From: Flavobacteriales bacterium
GTDB lineage: Bacteria > Bacteroidota > Bacteroidia > Flavobacteriales_F > PHOS-HE28
Direction of reading: 5' to 3'
NCBI GenBank assembly: GCA_018057455.1
Contig: JAGPDT010000026.1
Coordinates: 1-41,388 of the forward strand
Length of the DNA stretch: 41,388 nt
The position numbers and the translations under genes are program-made. The notes beneath the pieces were generated by a model. That model made no database searches. It was not told the DNA's origin and saw only the letters and a list, made by a program, of their open reading frames with translations. Shown piece by piece: positions 5,835-14,663 of this stretch; the first letter of the stretch is position 1; every line of letters starts with the position of its first letter.

Positions 5835-6047
5835 TTATACCAATTCGACATTCAAAATTCATCCGATATACTTGCTCCCCGGAAGTCGGGACGAGGACGC
5901 TTTTTCCGCATCACTTCTCCAAAGTGGCCACCCCGTAGCTAAGGCTACGCTGCGATCTCTTCGAATCGTCCTAAGAAAAAATTGTTTCATCCCGCCACAC
6001 GGGAAGCTGCGCATCTTTGGACGGCTTTGAATGACGAAATGGTATTA
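5835..6047. mobile_element. MITE-like element, copy 1, with TTA target duplication
   Basis: A 207-bp element (5838-6044) running from TACCA to TGGTA, flanked by TTA on both sides (5835-5837 and 6045-6047). Its terminal inverted repeats, TACCAATTCGACATTCAAA and the complement of the right end, agree at 17 of 19 positions. A block of nearly 50 bp beginning CTTGCTCCCCGGAAGTCGGG is shared with copy 2 at 16556-16746. The inside can fold around CGTAGC/GCTACG. It has no transposase gene, so it would move in trans. Its left end is 15 bp upstream of the recombinase start codon. Confidence 0.85.
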
Positions 6048-6076
6048 GGCAGGCCCCCGTTCTGGCCAAGCGGAAG

Positions 6077-6278
6077 TCAGCTTCGTCCTTCCGCAGCATT
6101 CCCGGCCAGCACATAGTTGGTGCTGCGCCCGCCCTCCCTGCTTTGCCGTAGGATGGCTTTGTCAAGGAGGTCCTTGATGTCGCGCAAGGCCGTGTCCGTG
6201 GAGGACTTGGTCATCTTGGCCCGCTTGGAGGATCTCAGTTTCCCGTCGAAGCCGTCCGGGGGCTTGTTCAGCAGGCAG
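6077..6278 (-). pseudogene. Fic family protein, C-terminal remnant
   Basis: Minus-strand frame with LLNKPPDGFDGKLRSS, then DTALRDIKDLLDKAILRQ and EGGRSTNYVL. This matches the C-terminal winged-helix part of Fic/DOC proteins with a DUF4172-type N-terminus, usually LLDGFEGKLTSSKWAK followed by DTALRDI and GGGRSTSY. The N-terminal region and the catalytic Fic motif HPFxxGNGR are absent; the similarity stops where a strong hairpin begins at 6279. Intact Fic proteins AMPylate other proteins. This piece cannot be active and marks a deletion. Confidence 0.75.
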
Positions 6279-6312
6279 CACCTATTCGCCGCAATTCTGC
6301 GGCGAATAGGTG
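6279..6312. repeat. 15-bp perfect hairpin downstream of murF
   Basis: CACCTATTCGCCGCA (6279-6293) pairs perfectly with TGCGGCGAATAGGTG (6298-6312) around the loop ATTC. It lies 39 bp beyond the murF stop and just where the Fic similarity ends. There is no T-run on either side, so it is not a typical intrinsic terminator. It may be a deletion junction or a small palindromic repeat. Confidence 0.7.
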
Positions 6313-6351
6313 GTTTATTCGTCGCAGTGGCCGTCGCGCGCGCGTCGTCCT

Positions 6352-7683
6352 TTACAGCACGGTCACCACCTCCTCCAGCTTCACCCCCCGCGAGCCTTTC
6401 ACCAGGATCAACCGGCCCGTTGGCGCATCTGCTTGCAAAGCCTTCAACGCATCGGCAGCGGCGGGGTAGCTGCGCACGTCGGCCCCTGTGGCCGCCTGCG
6501 CAAACTCGCTGCCCACGTAGATGGCTTCCAGGCCGAGCTTCTTGCACAGCTCAATGATGCCCTTGTGCTCCGCTTGGCTTACAGCGCCCAGCTCCAGCAT
6601 GTCGCCCAAGATGGCCAACTTGGACCGGTCGCTCTTCAGATGCTCGAAGTTGGTGAGGGCCGCTGCCATGCTGGTGGGGTTGGCGTTGTAGGCGTCCAGG
6701 ATCAGCTGGTTGCGGCCGGTGTCCTTGAACTGGCTGCGGCTGTTGGCCGGTTCGTAGCTGCAGATGGCGTCGGTGATGAAGTCGTCGGGCACGCCGAAGT
6801 ATTTGCCCACGGCCACGGCCGCCAAAGCATTGGGCAGGTTGTACGTGCCCACCAGCCTGGTTTCGCAGTGCCAGCCGTTGGGGAAGCCGGGCACCGTGGG
6901 CACGCCCGCCGGCGACGGCACGCTGAAGTAGAAGTTCAGGTAGGGCGCGGGGCCATCGATGAAATCGCCCTGCACGCGGTTCTGTTCGCCGGTGCCGTAG
7001 GTGATCCGCTTGGCGATGCCTTCGCTCTTTTCCATCAGCAAGGGGTCATCGCCGTTCACAAAGGCGGTACCCTGGTGTTCGCGCAGCCAGGCGTACAATT
7101 CGGTCTTGGTGGCCACTACGCCCTCCACGCTGCCGAAGCCCTCCAAGTGGGCTTTCCCGATGTTGGTGATCAGGCCGTGTGTCGGCTCGGCGATGGCGCA
7201 GAGCTCGGCGATGTCGCCGCGCTTGCTGGCGCCCATTTCGATGATGGCGATGCGGTGCTCCGGCTTGAGCTTGAGCAGAGTGAGGGGCACGCCGATGTGG
7301 TTGTTCAGGTTGCCTTCGGTGGCGAGGGTGGACTTATCGGTCTCCAACACGGCATGGAGCAGTTCCTTGGTGGTGGTCTTTCCGTTGGTGCCGGTGATGC
7401 CGATCACGGGGATATCGAAGCTGCGGCGGTGTTCACGGGCCAGGTCCTGCAAGGCTTTCAGCGTGTCGGGCACCACGGTGAAGCGTTCGTCGGTGGCCAC
7501 GGCTGGATCGTCCACCACGGCATAGGCGCAGCCTTTTGCCAGGGCTTGTGCAGCAAAGGCGTTGGCGTTGAAATTGGGGCCGCTAAGGGCGAAGAAGAGG
7601 CCGCCGGGCAAGGGTTTGCGGGTGTCCGTGCAAATGCCGGCGGACAGCTGGAAGACCTGATGTAATTGCTCAATGCTGGCCAT
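6352..7683 (-). CDS. murF: UDP-N-acetylmuramoyl-tripeptide--D-alanyl-D-alanine ligase
   Basis: A 443-residue cytoplasmic ligase adding D-Ala-D-Ala to UDP-MurNAc-tripeptide, the last soluble step of peptidoglycan precursor synthesis. The Mur ligase ATP loop is GTNGKTT (98-104), followed by EGNLNNHIGVPLTLL, IIEMGASKRGDI and NIGKAHLEGFGS. The C-terminal domain has LILDAYNANPTSM and ILGDMLELG, which are specific to MurF. Length is normal for the family. It follows gldJ on the same strand, as in flavobacteria, but a terminator-like hairpin lies in the 66-bp gap, so the two may be partly uncoupled. Confidence 0.96.
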   Translation of the reverse strand: MASIEQLHQVFQLSAGICTDTRKPLPGGLFFALSGPNFNANAFAAQALAKGCAYAVVDDPAVATDERFTVVPDTLKALQDLAREHRRSFDIPVIGITGTNGKTTTKELLHAVLETDKSTLATEGNLNNHIGVPLTLLKLKPEHRIAIIEMGASKRGDIAELCAIAEPTHGLITNIGKAHLEGFGSVEGVVATKTELYAWLREHQGTAFVNGDDPLLMEKSEGIAKRITYGTGEQNRVQGDFIDGPAPYLNFYFSVPSPAGVPTVPGFPNGWHCETRLVGTYNLPNALAAVAVGKYFGVPDDFITDAICSYEPANSRSQFKDTGRNQLILDAYNANPTSMAAALTNFEHLKSDRSKLAILGDMLELGAVSQAEHKGIIELCKKLGLEAIYVGSEFAQAATGADVRSYPAAADALKALQADAPTGRLILVKGSRGVKLEEVVTVL

Positions 7684-7693
7684 GGCCCAAAGG

Positions 7694-7728
7694 AAAGGCC
7701 CCGGAAGCGGGATGCTGCCGGGGCCTTT
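7694..7728 (-). terminator. Terminator-like hairpin between gldJ and murF
   Basis: AAAGGCCCCGG (7694-7704) pairs perfectly with CCGGGGCCTTT (7718-7728) around a 13-base loop. Read on the minus strand after the gldJ stop, the stem is followed by the T-rich stretch TTTCCTTT. It ends 10 bp before the murF start codon, so it may act as a terminator for gldJ or as an attenuator limiting murF. Confidence 0.6.
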
Positions 7729-7749
7729 GACGTCCTTTTGAACAGCCTG

Positions 7750-9522
7750 CTATTTCTTCAGGCTCTTGCGGCGCTTGTCGTCGCCCAGGCCAACGGGGCT
7801 GCCCACGCGGGTCATGGCGCAGCGGAAGCCGATCAAGGCCGTGCTTTGGCGCTCGTCCAAGTAGCGGCGGGTACCGGGGTTGGCCCAGTAGATGCGGTCG
7901 CCCCAGCTGGCGCCCTTGTACACGCGGGCGTGGTCGTTGATCAGGGTGGATTTGCCCCAGTCGTACATGGCATTGCCTTGGAAGTCGGCCTGCTCGTAGT
8001 AGATGCTGCTTTCGTTGTCGCCGTCCACGTAGTCGATGTTGTCGCTTTGGCGGTAGTTGCGCCGGTCGATGTTCTCTTCCACGGTCACGTTGCGCATTTT
8101 CACCTCACCGGGCTGCTGGCTCTGGTATTCGCTGAGGCCGGCGAGCAGTTTGGGGCAGATCTCCAGGTCCTGGCCCTTGATCAGGTCCACCATGTCCTGC
8201 ACGGTCTGGTTGGCGGGGTCGAATTTGCGCTGGTTGTTGAATTCCACGGCCTCTTCCACCTTGGTCAGGAGGTTGTCGATCAAGGCGGCTTCTTCGTCCG
8301 TTGCGCGGCCTTGGAGCTTTTCCTGGAACTGGGTGAGCCAGTACTTGATGCCGTCCACGTCGTAGATCACCTTGTCGTACTTGTCGGCAATGGCGCCATC
8401 GCTGTTGAGCACTTTGGTCTTGAAGACATTGCCACGGAAGGGTTGCAGGCCGTCTTCGTCCTCGAAGCTCAGGGGGCGGTACACGTCCATGGTCCATTCG
8501 CTCACGTTGCCGGCCATGTTGTACAGGCCGTAGTCGTTGGGCCAGTAGGTATACACGGGCGCGGTGATGTCGGCATTGTCGTTGAGGCTGCCCGATACGC
8601 CCATGTAGTCGCCGCGGCCGCGCATGAAGTTGCCGCGGAAGTCGCCGAAGAAGGAGCCGCCCTTCTTGCGGTTGTCGTAGCGCACGAAGTGGCCGTTCCA
8701 GGGATAGACGCGTCGCTCCACGATGCGCTCATCCACGGTGTTGCCCACCAGTCCGTAGGCGGCGTATTCCCATTCAGCTTCCGTGGGGAGGCGGTAGCGG
8801 GGCAACAGGATGCCGTCCTCCATGCGCACGTTGCGGGTGTCGCGGTTGGGGTTGAAGTCCTTGATGCCGTCCACCTTTTTGCCGCTTTCATATTGGGCCG
8901 CCAAGTAGCTGTCGGTGGTGAAGTGGTCCTCGTTGATCTGGTTGGGATAGTGTTCGAAGAGGCCTTCGCGGATCAGGATCGCTTCGTTCACGCGGTCGCC
9001 GCGCCAAGCGCAGTAGTCGTTGGCCTGCAGCCAATTCACGCCCACCACGGGGTAGTCGCGGTAGGCGGGGTGGCGCAGGTAGTATTCCACCTTGGGCTCC
9101 ATGAAGGCCAGCTTGCTGCGCCACACCAAGGTGTCCGGCAGGGCTTTTTTATAGATCTCGGGGTAGTCGGCGCCGTAGACGCGTTCCAGCCAGTAGAGGT
9201 ATTCGCACCAGTGCAGGTTGGTCACCTCGGTCTCGTCCATGTAGAAGGTGGAGACGGTCACGGTGCGGGGGATGTTGTTCCACTCGTGGGTGAGGTCGTC
9301 CACCACACGGCCCATGGTGAATTGGCCGCCTTCGATGAGCACCAGTCCGGGCCCTGTTTCCTGTTCTTCGAAGGGGGCTTTTTCAAACCCGCCGTTCTTC
9401 GAGTCGTTGTAGTTCCAACCCGTGGCGGTGCTTTGCTCGAACCTGCAGCTGCTGAGCAGGAGCGCCGAGCAGGCCAGCAGGCCGAGGTTCCGTGTCAGGT
9501 TCATCGTCTTCATGGGGTTCAT
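7750..9522 (-). CDS. gldJ: Gliding motility lipoprotein GldJ
   Basis: A 590-residue lipoprotein: lipobox LLSSC with lipidated C26, then a formylglycine-generating-enzyme-like (SUMF1) fold from about residue 57. Family motifs include GPGLVLIEGGQFTMG, VTVSTFYMDETEVTN, RLPTEAEWEYAAYG, GLYNMAGNVSEWTMDVYRP and the C-terminal VYKGASWGDR with GFRCAMTR. A linker of roughly 140 residues inside the domain is typical of GldJ. GldJ stabilises other Gld proteins (such as GldK) and is needed for gliding and T9SS function in Flavobacterium. The gene is 18 bp downstream of a porP/sprF gene and divergent from porU. It could be confused with GldK, but the size and the porU/porV/murF context favour GldJ. Confidence 0.92.
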   Translation of the reverse strand: MNPMKTMNLTRNLGLLACSALLLSSCRFEQSTATGWNYNDSKNGGFEKAPFEEQETGPGLVLIEGGQFTMGRVVDDLTHEWNNIPRTVTVSTFYMDETEVTNLHWCEYLYWLERVYGADYPEIYKKALPDTLVWRSKLAFMEPKVEYYLRHPAYRDYPVVGVNWLQANDYCAWRGDRVNEAILIREGLFEHYPNQINEDHFTTDSYLAAQYESGKKVDGIKDFNPNRDTRNVRMEDGILLPRYRLPTEAEWEYAAYGLVGNTVDERIVERRVYPWNGHFVRYDNRKKGGSFFGDFRGNFMRGRGDYMGVSGSLNDNADITAPVYTYWPNDYGLYNMAGNVSEWTMDVYRPLSFEDEDGLQPFRGNVFKTKVLNSDGAIADKYDKVIYDVDGIKYWLTQFQEKLQGRATDEEAALIDNLLTKVEEAVEFNNQRKFDPANQTVQDMVDLIKGQDLEICPKLLAGLSEYQSQQPGEVKMRNVTVEENIDRRNYRQSDNIDYVDGDNESSIYYEQADFQGNAMYDWGKSTLINDHARVYKGASWGDRIYWANPGTRRYLDERQSTALIGFRCAMTRVGSPVGLGDDKRRKSLKK

Positions 9523-9540
9523 GGCTGGTTCCTTGCCTTC

Positions 9541-10518
9541 TTAGAACGTGGGGCAGGGTACGGTGCGTACCCGGCGGCGTTTCTTCTTGCAGTCGAATTG
9601 CAGGGTGAGGCTTACTTCATGTGAGCCTGCGGTGGCGGTGGTGAGCTTGCTGGTGGTGACGTCGTAGCTGTACCCGAACTTAAGGTGCTCCATGTGGAAG
9701 CCGATCAGGGCGATGAAGGCATCGCGGGAGCGGTACCAAACGCCGGCCATGATCGGGCCGTGGTCCACGTACATGCCCAGGTTCAACTGGCGGAACGCGG
9801 CTTGTTGCTGGTATAGTATGTTGGGGGAGAGCTTGGTCTTGGCCTCGCCGTACTTGCCGCGCATGCCCAACGGGATGGCCGCGCCGGCGTGGGCGGTAAG
9901 CTTCATGGGCATCTTGCTCGTTCCTACGATCAGCGACTCATTGGGTTCGGTGAGGTGGTGTGCGGCGAAGCCCACGAAGAAGATATCGGTGTAGCCGAGG
10001 ATGCCCGCGGAGAAGTCCGCATTGCCCACGCTGCCGCCGCGCGGCACGTCATTGGTGGCATAGATGAAGCCGCGGCGGGGGTCGATCTGGTCGCCGAAGG
10101 TGAGTTTGTTCCAGTCCAGGGACTTCTGGAAGTAGGTGGCTTGGAAGCCGGCCTTGAGGGAGAACTTGCGGCTGACCGCCTGGGTATAGGAATAGATGCC
10201 GCTGACGGTGGTGGTGTTCAATGTGCCCTTGCCGGCCTGGTCGCTGGTGACCAACAGGCCCAAGCCGCCCATGATGCCCCGCACGTCCTGGTCGTAGCTG
10301 GCACTGGTGGTGACGAAAGTGCCGGTGAGCGCCGGCCACTGGTTGCGGTAGTTGAGCGCCACGCGCGGGCAGCGGGCCGTGCCCGCGAAGGCCGGGTTGA
10401 GGTATAAGGGGTTGGCATAGAACTGCGTGAATTGCGGGTCCTGCCCAAACGCGGTGATGGTGCCCAAAAGACTCAGTGCTAGCCCGAGGGCGGCACTTCT
10501 GCCGGTCCGAATGATCAT
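9541..10518 (-). CDS. PorP/SprF family type IX secretion membrane protein
   Basis: A 325-residue predicted outer-membrane beta-barrel with a signal peptide ending near ITAFG|QDPQF. The N-terminal QDPQFTQFYANPLYLNPAFAG is the family signature; the C-terminal half has GVWYRSRDAFIALIGFH and FGYSYDVTTSKL. SprF in F. johnsoniae is needed to secrete the adhesin SprB, and PorP works with the T9SS of P. gingivalis. The start MIIRTGR was chosen because it directly precedes the hydrophobic segment; the frame stays open to 10554. It lies upstream of gldJ on the same strand and is divergent from porU over 176 bp. Confidence 0.92.
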   Translation of the reverse strand: MIIRTGRSAALGLALSLLGTITAFGQDPQFTQFYANPLYLNPAFAGTARCPRVALNYRNQWPALTGTFVTTSASYDQDVRGIMGGLGLLVTSDQAGKGTLNTTTVSGIYSYTQAVSRKFSLKAGFQATYFQKSLDWNKLTFGDQIDPRRGFIYATNDVPRGGSVGNADFSAGILGYTDIFFVGFAAHHLTEPNESLIVGTSKMPMKLTAHAGAAIPLGMRGKYGEAKTKLSPNILYQQQAAFRQLNLGMYVDHGPIMAGVWYRSRDAFIALIGFHMEHLKFGYSYDVTTSKLTTATAGSHEVSLTLQFDCKKKRRRVRTVPCPTF

Positions 10519-10651
10519 GCTACACGGTCGTTCATTGCCTTTTGAGGCCGCCAAGTATACGTATCGTTGCGCAGTTCGTTGTTATTGCCCTCGCAATAAG
10601 CAGGCAGGATGGTCGTTGACGGGGTGTCCTGGAGTGAACGGGTCGAAGGTA

Positions 10652-10659
10652 TACTTTCG
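10652..10659 (+). promoter_or_regulatory. Candidate -7 promoter element of porU
   Basis: TACTTTCG is one base from the Bacteroidota -7 consensus TAnnTTTG and lies 35 bp before the porU start, in the gap divergent from porP/sprF. No clear -33 TTTG was found. Confidence 0.5.
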
Positions 10660-10694
10660 GCCCGAACGACAAGTCCCACCGCTAAGATCCCCCT

Positions 10695-13600
10695 ATGCGC
10701 GCCAGCCTCGGCATCCTTCTCCTCAGTGCATCCCTTGCCGCCAGCGCCCAGCAGCGCTCTCCCGTGTCCAAAGTTCCGGCAGGGCAGGAACGCCAAGCCG
10801 ATCGCAGCGCCCCCACGGTACAACAAGCTCCTGTGCCCGCTTGGTGGGGCAAGGCCGTGTTCGATGCGGACCGCCAGAACCTGCCCCTGATCCATGAAGT
10901 GCGCCCGCTGTCACGGGGTGCCACGGGGGTCACCGTCCACCTGCTGGACCAACAATGGCAGGCTCTTACGGCCGATGAACTGCGCGCTTTGCCCGGCCTG
11001 GGGGAACCCGGCGGGGATGCCGTGGTGCGGGCGGCGGTGGGCACCACCCGCAAGCGGCCCATCGCCATGGTGGACATTGAGCCCTACCGTAGGAATCCTG
11101 CCACCGGCCGCGTGGAAAGGCTGATGAGCTACCGACTGACCTTGGTGGAGGAGCATGGGGCTGCCACAGCCCACCGGTCGGCCAGCTATCCGGCCAGTTC
11201 CAAGCTGGCCCAAGGGGACTGGTACCGCTTCACCGTGCCCACGGACGGGGTGTATGTGCTCACGTACCCGTTTCTCCAGCAATTGGGCGTGGAAGTGTCC
11301 GGCTTGGCCTCTGACGCGATCAACATCTACGGCAACCATGCGGGCATGCTGCCCTTTGCCAACACCCCGTTCCTGCCCACCGACCTGTTGCAGAACGCGA
11401 TCCGCGTGGAGGACGGCGGCGACGGGCAGTTCGAACCGGGCGACCGCATCCTCTTTTACGCCAGCGGCGCGCAGCGCTGGGTGCCCAGCGGCGATGGCCA
11501 GCGCTTTGAGCATGTGAAGAACATCTATTCGGATTCGGCCAGTTATTTCGTGGGCATCGGAACGGACGCGCCCAAGCGCATCGGCAATGCGGCCCTTGGC
11601 AACGGCCCCGCCACGGACCAGGTCACCGTGTTCAACGACCGGCAGGTGATCGACAACGACGGGGTGAACGTGGTGAAATCCGGCCGGGTGCGCTTCAGCG
11701 AGGTCTTCGACCAGGTCACCAGCTACAACTACGGGTTCACCCTGCCCAACCTGAACCCCGGCGATTCAACTTGGCTGCAGGTGAACCTGTTAGGGCGTTC
11801 CATCGGCGGTGCCAGTTCATTCATCGTGCAGGCGGCCGGCGTTACACGCAACATCTCCGTGACCAACGTGGGCACCGGGGAGACCGCACCATACGGCAAC
11901 TATTCCAGCACCCTGATCCGCGTACCGGCCACGGGCTCCAACCTCACCGTATCGGTGACCTACAACAAATTCGACCCCATCACCTCGCTGGGCTACATGG
12001 ATTATTTGGAGGTGAACGCCCGCCGCACCTTGCGCATGGCCGGCGATCAGCTGGCCTTCCGCGACCTGCAGTCGGTGGGGGCGGGCCGTGTGGGCAATTT
12101 CATCCTGGACCAGGCCGCTGCCGTGGAGCACATCTGGGAGATCACCGCGCCCACGGAGGTGGCGGAGGTGGCCGCACCGCTCAACGGCAGCCAGCGAAGC
12201 TTCCTGGTGGCCACGGACAGCCTGCGGCAGTTCATCGCGTTCAAGAACAGCGGGCTGGCCACCCCCACGGCCATCGGGCCGGTGCCCGCACAGGACCTGC
12301 ATGCCACCCCCCTGCCCACGGACCTGGTGATCGTGGTGCCCGAGCAGTATCTGGGCGAAGCCACCCGCCTGGCCCAGCACCGGGCCGAAGAGGGCCTGGT
12401 GGTGCAAGTGGCCACCACCCAGCAGGTGTTCAATGAGTTCTCTTCCGGCCAGCGCGATGCCACCGCCATCAAACGCTACATGAAAATGCTGTACGACCGG
12501 GCCGGCACCGACAGCCTGCTGCTGCCGCGCTACCTGCTGCTCTTCGGCGACGGCTCCTATGACAACCTCTCCTTGGCGCCCAGCAACCAGAACCTGGTGC
12601 CCACCTACCAGAGCGCCAACTCCTGGACGCTGGACAAGTCCTATACCACGGATGATTACTTCGTGATGCTGGACGATGCCGAAGGGGAAGCGGTGAATGA
12701 CGCGATCGACATGGGTGTGGGGCGCCTGCCCGTGAGCAACATGGCACAGGCGCGGAGCGTGGTGGAGAAATTGCTGAACTACGACCGGCTGAACCTCGCG
12801 CAAACAGCGGCCACCGCTTGTGAGGCCGGTGGTGACGGCGGGGCGGCCGACTGGCGCAATTCCGTGCTGTTCTGCTCCGATGACCAGGACGGCAATGTAT
12901 CCGACGGCGTGGTGCACATGAAGAACAGCGACATCCTTGCGCGGCGCGTGGAGGACGAATCGCCGTGCCTGAACGTGAACAAGATCTACACGGACGCCTA
13001 CGTGCAGTACAGCACCCCTGGCGGGCAACGTTATCCCGACGCCACCAACGAGATCCGGGACCGCGTACAAAAGGGCGCCCTGCTGGTGAATTACGTGGGC
13101 CATGGCGGTGAGGTGGGCTGGGCCCATGAACGCATCCTGGACAACACCACCATCCTGGGCTGGACCAACTTTGACCGGTTGCCCTTGTTCATGACCGCCA
13201 CCTGCGAGTTCAGCCGGTGGGATGATCCGGTGCGGACCTCCGCGGGCGAGTATGTACTGCTCAACGCCAATGGGGGGGGAGTGGGCCTGATGACCACCAC
13301 GCGATTGGCCTACAGCAGCTCCAACCAGAACATCTCCAACGACTTCTTCGACGTGGTCTTCCTGCCCACCGACGAGCAAGGCCGCGACCGGCGCCTGGGT
13401 GATACCTACCGCCAGACCAAGGTGGCCGCCACCCCCTCCTCCAGCCTCGGGTCGCCCAACCACCGCATCTTCTCCCTGCTGGGGGATCCCTCGGCCCGCC
13501 TGGCCATGGCCCGCAACACAGCGGTCATCACGGCCATCACAGACACCCTGGGCAACCCCATGGACACCATCAAGGCCCTGTCCGTGGTGCGCATCACCGG

Positions 13601-14597
13601 CACGGTGAACGGCGCCGATGGCCTGGTGCTCCAGGATTTCAACGGAACGGTGGTGCCCACGGTGTATGACAAGAAGGTGGCCGTGACCACCTTGGAGAAC
13701 GACCCCAACACCAACACCGTCCCCTTCCACTTCGATGTGCGCAAGAACATCATCTACCGCGGCCGCGCCACGGTGACCAACGGCCAGTTCCGGTTCACCT
13801 TCGTGGTGCCCAAGGACATCGATTACCGGGTGGATTCCGGCCGCGTGTCCATCTATGCCGAAAGCCTGGCCACCAATGCCTGCGGATACACCAACGGCAT
13901 GCTGGTGGGCGGAACCGATGAGAACGCCCTGGCCGACGACCTCGGCCCCAGCCTGGAACTGTACATGAACGATGAGCGCTTCGTGAACGGCGGTACCACG
14001 AGCGAAACGCCGTTGCTCTACGCCAAGCTGTACGACAACAGCGGCATCAACACCATGGGCAGCAGCATCGGGCATGACCTTGCCGCCGTGCTGGACGCCA
14101 ACACCCAGAATGCCATCGTGCTCAACGATTGGTACGAGGCGGACAAGGACACGTACAAGAGCGGAAGCGTGCGCTACCGCCTGAACAGCTTGGCCGAAGG
14201 GAGCCACACCTTGGACCTGAAGGCCTGGGACGTGCACAACAACAGCAGCAGCAAGCGCGTGGATTTCGTGGTGGCGCCCTCGGCGGAACTGGCCTTGGAG
14301 CATGTGCTCAACTACCCGAACCCGTTCACCACGCGGACCGAGTTCCAATTCGAGCACAACCGGCCCTGCACCACCTTGGACTGCCAGGTGCAGGTGTTCA
14401 CGGTGGCGGGCCGTTTGGTGAAGACCATCAACCGGCGCCTCAACTGCAACGGGTTCCGCAGCGAACCACTGCCTTGGGACGGCTTGGACGACCAAGGGGA
14501 CCGCATCGGCCGAGGGGTGTATGTGTACCGGCTCAGCATTTCCACCCCCAGCGGGGAGCGGGCCGAGAAATTGGAGAAGCTGGTGATCCTGCGGTAA
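10695..14597 (+). CDS. porU: Type IX secretion system sortase PorU
   Basis: A 1300-residue secreted C25 (gingipain-like) cysteine peptidase that removes the C-terminal signal of T9SS cargo and attaches it to the cell surface. The signal peptide MRASLGILLLSASLAASAQ is followed by an N-terminal beta region, then the C25 domain with LPRYLLLFGDGSYDN, DDYFVMLD and VGRLPVSN. The catalytic pair is His803 in NYVGHGGEVGW and Cys837 in FMTATCEFSRWDDP, the usual PorU form. The C-terminus (NYPNPF onward, with GRGVYVYRLS) is an FlgD/T9SS-like beta domain. PorV follows 66 bp downstream. Confidence 0.95.
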   Translation: MRASLGILLLSASLAASAQQRSPVSKVPAGQERQADRSAPTVQQAPVPAWWGKAVFDADRQNLPLIHEVRPLSRGATGVTVHLLDQQWQALTADELRALPGLGEPGGDAVVRAAVGTTRKRPIAMVDIEPYRRNPATGRVERLMSYRLTLVEEHGAATAHRSASYPASSKLAQGDWYRFTVPTDGVYVLTYPFLQQLGVEVSGLASDAINIYGNHAGMLPFANTPFLPTDLLQNAIRVEDGGDGQFEPGDRILFYASGAQRWVPSGDGQRFEHVKNIYSDSASYFVGIGTDAPKRIGNAALGNGPATDQVTVFNDRQVIDNDGVNVVKSGRVRFSEVFDQVTSYNYGFTLPNLNPGDSTWLQVNLLGRSIGGASSFIVQAAGVTRNISVTNVGTGETAPYGNYSSTLIRVPATGSNLTVSVTYNKFDPITSLGYMDYLEVNARRTLRMAGDQLAFRDLQSVGAGRVGNFILDQAAAVEHIWEITAPTEVAEVAAPLNGSQRSFLVATDSLRQFIAFKNSGLATPTAIGPVPAQDLHATPLPTDLVIVVPEQYLGEATRLAQHRAEEGLVVQVATTQQVFNEFSSGQRDATAIKRYMKMLYDRAGTDSLLLPRYLLLFGDGSYDNLSLAPSNQNLVPTYQSANSWTLDKSYTTDDYFVMLDDAEGEAVNDAIDMGVGRLPVSNMAQARSVVEKLLNYDRLNLAQTAATACEAGGDGGAADWRNSVLFCSDDQDGNVSDGVVHMKNSDILARRVEDESPCLNVNKIYTDAYVQYSTPGGQRYPDATNEIRDRVQKGALLVNYVGHGGEVGWAHERILDNTTILGWTNFDRLPLFMTATCEFSRWDDPVRTSAGEYVLLNANGGGVGLMTTTRLAYSSSNQNISNDFFDVVFLPTDEQGRDRRLGDTYRQTKVAATPSSSLGSPNHRIFSLLGDPSARLAMARNTAVITAITDTLGNPMDTIKALSVVRITGTVNGADGLVLQDFNGTVVPTVYDKKVAVTTLENDPNTNTVPFHFDVRKNIIYRGRATVTNGQFRFTFVVPKDIDYRVDSGRVSIYAESLATNACGYTNGMLVGGTDENALADDLGPSLELYMNDERFVNGGTTSETPLLYAKLYDNSGINTMGSSIGHDLAAVLDANTQNAIVLNDWYEADKDTYKSGSVRYRLNSLAEGSHTLDLKAWDVHNNSSSKRVDFVVAPSAELALEHVLNYPNPFTTRTEFQFEHNRPCTTLDCQVQVFTVAGRLVKTINRRLNCNGFRSEPLPWDGLDDQGDRIGRGVYVYRLSISTPSGERAEKLEKLVILR

Positions 14598-14624
14598 AGG
14601 GCAATAACCCCCCCTGAAGCCGCG

Positions 14625-14632
14625 TATATTTG
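14625..14632 (+). promoter_or_regulatory. Candidate -7 promoter element of porV
   Basis: TATATTTG fits TAnnTTTG exactly and lies 31 bp before the porV start, so porV may be transcribed on its own as well as from porU. Confidence 0.55.
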
Positions 14633-14663
14633 CCGCCCTTTCGCTGAACGATCAATCTTGCCC

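Noticed and set aside
6315-6547. N-terminal extension of the Fic remnant into murF
   Set aside because: That part is antisense to the murF 3' end and shows no Fic similarity.
7666-9624. A 652-codon plus-strand open frame opposite gldJ
   Set aside because: Its protein is a monotonous Val/Ala/His-rich sequence typical of GC-rich antisense frames, while the minus strand encodes a full GldJ.
11817-14495. An 892-codon minus-strand open frame opposite porU
   Set aside because: Antisense shadow of a GC-rich gene: no motifs, no start context, and PorU catalytic residues are intact on the plus strand.
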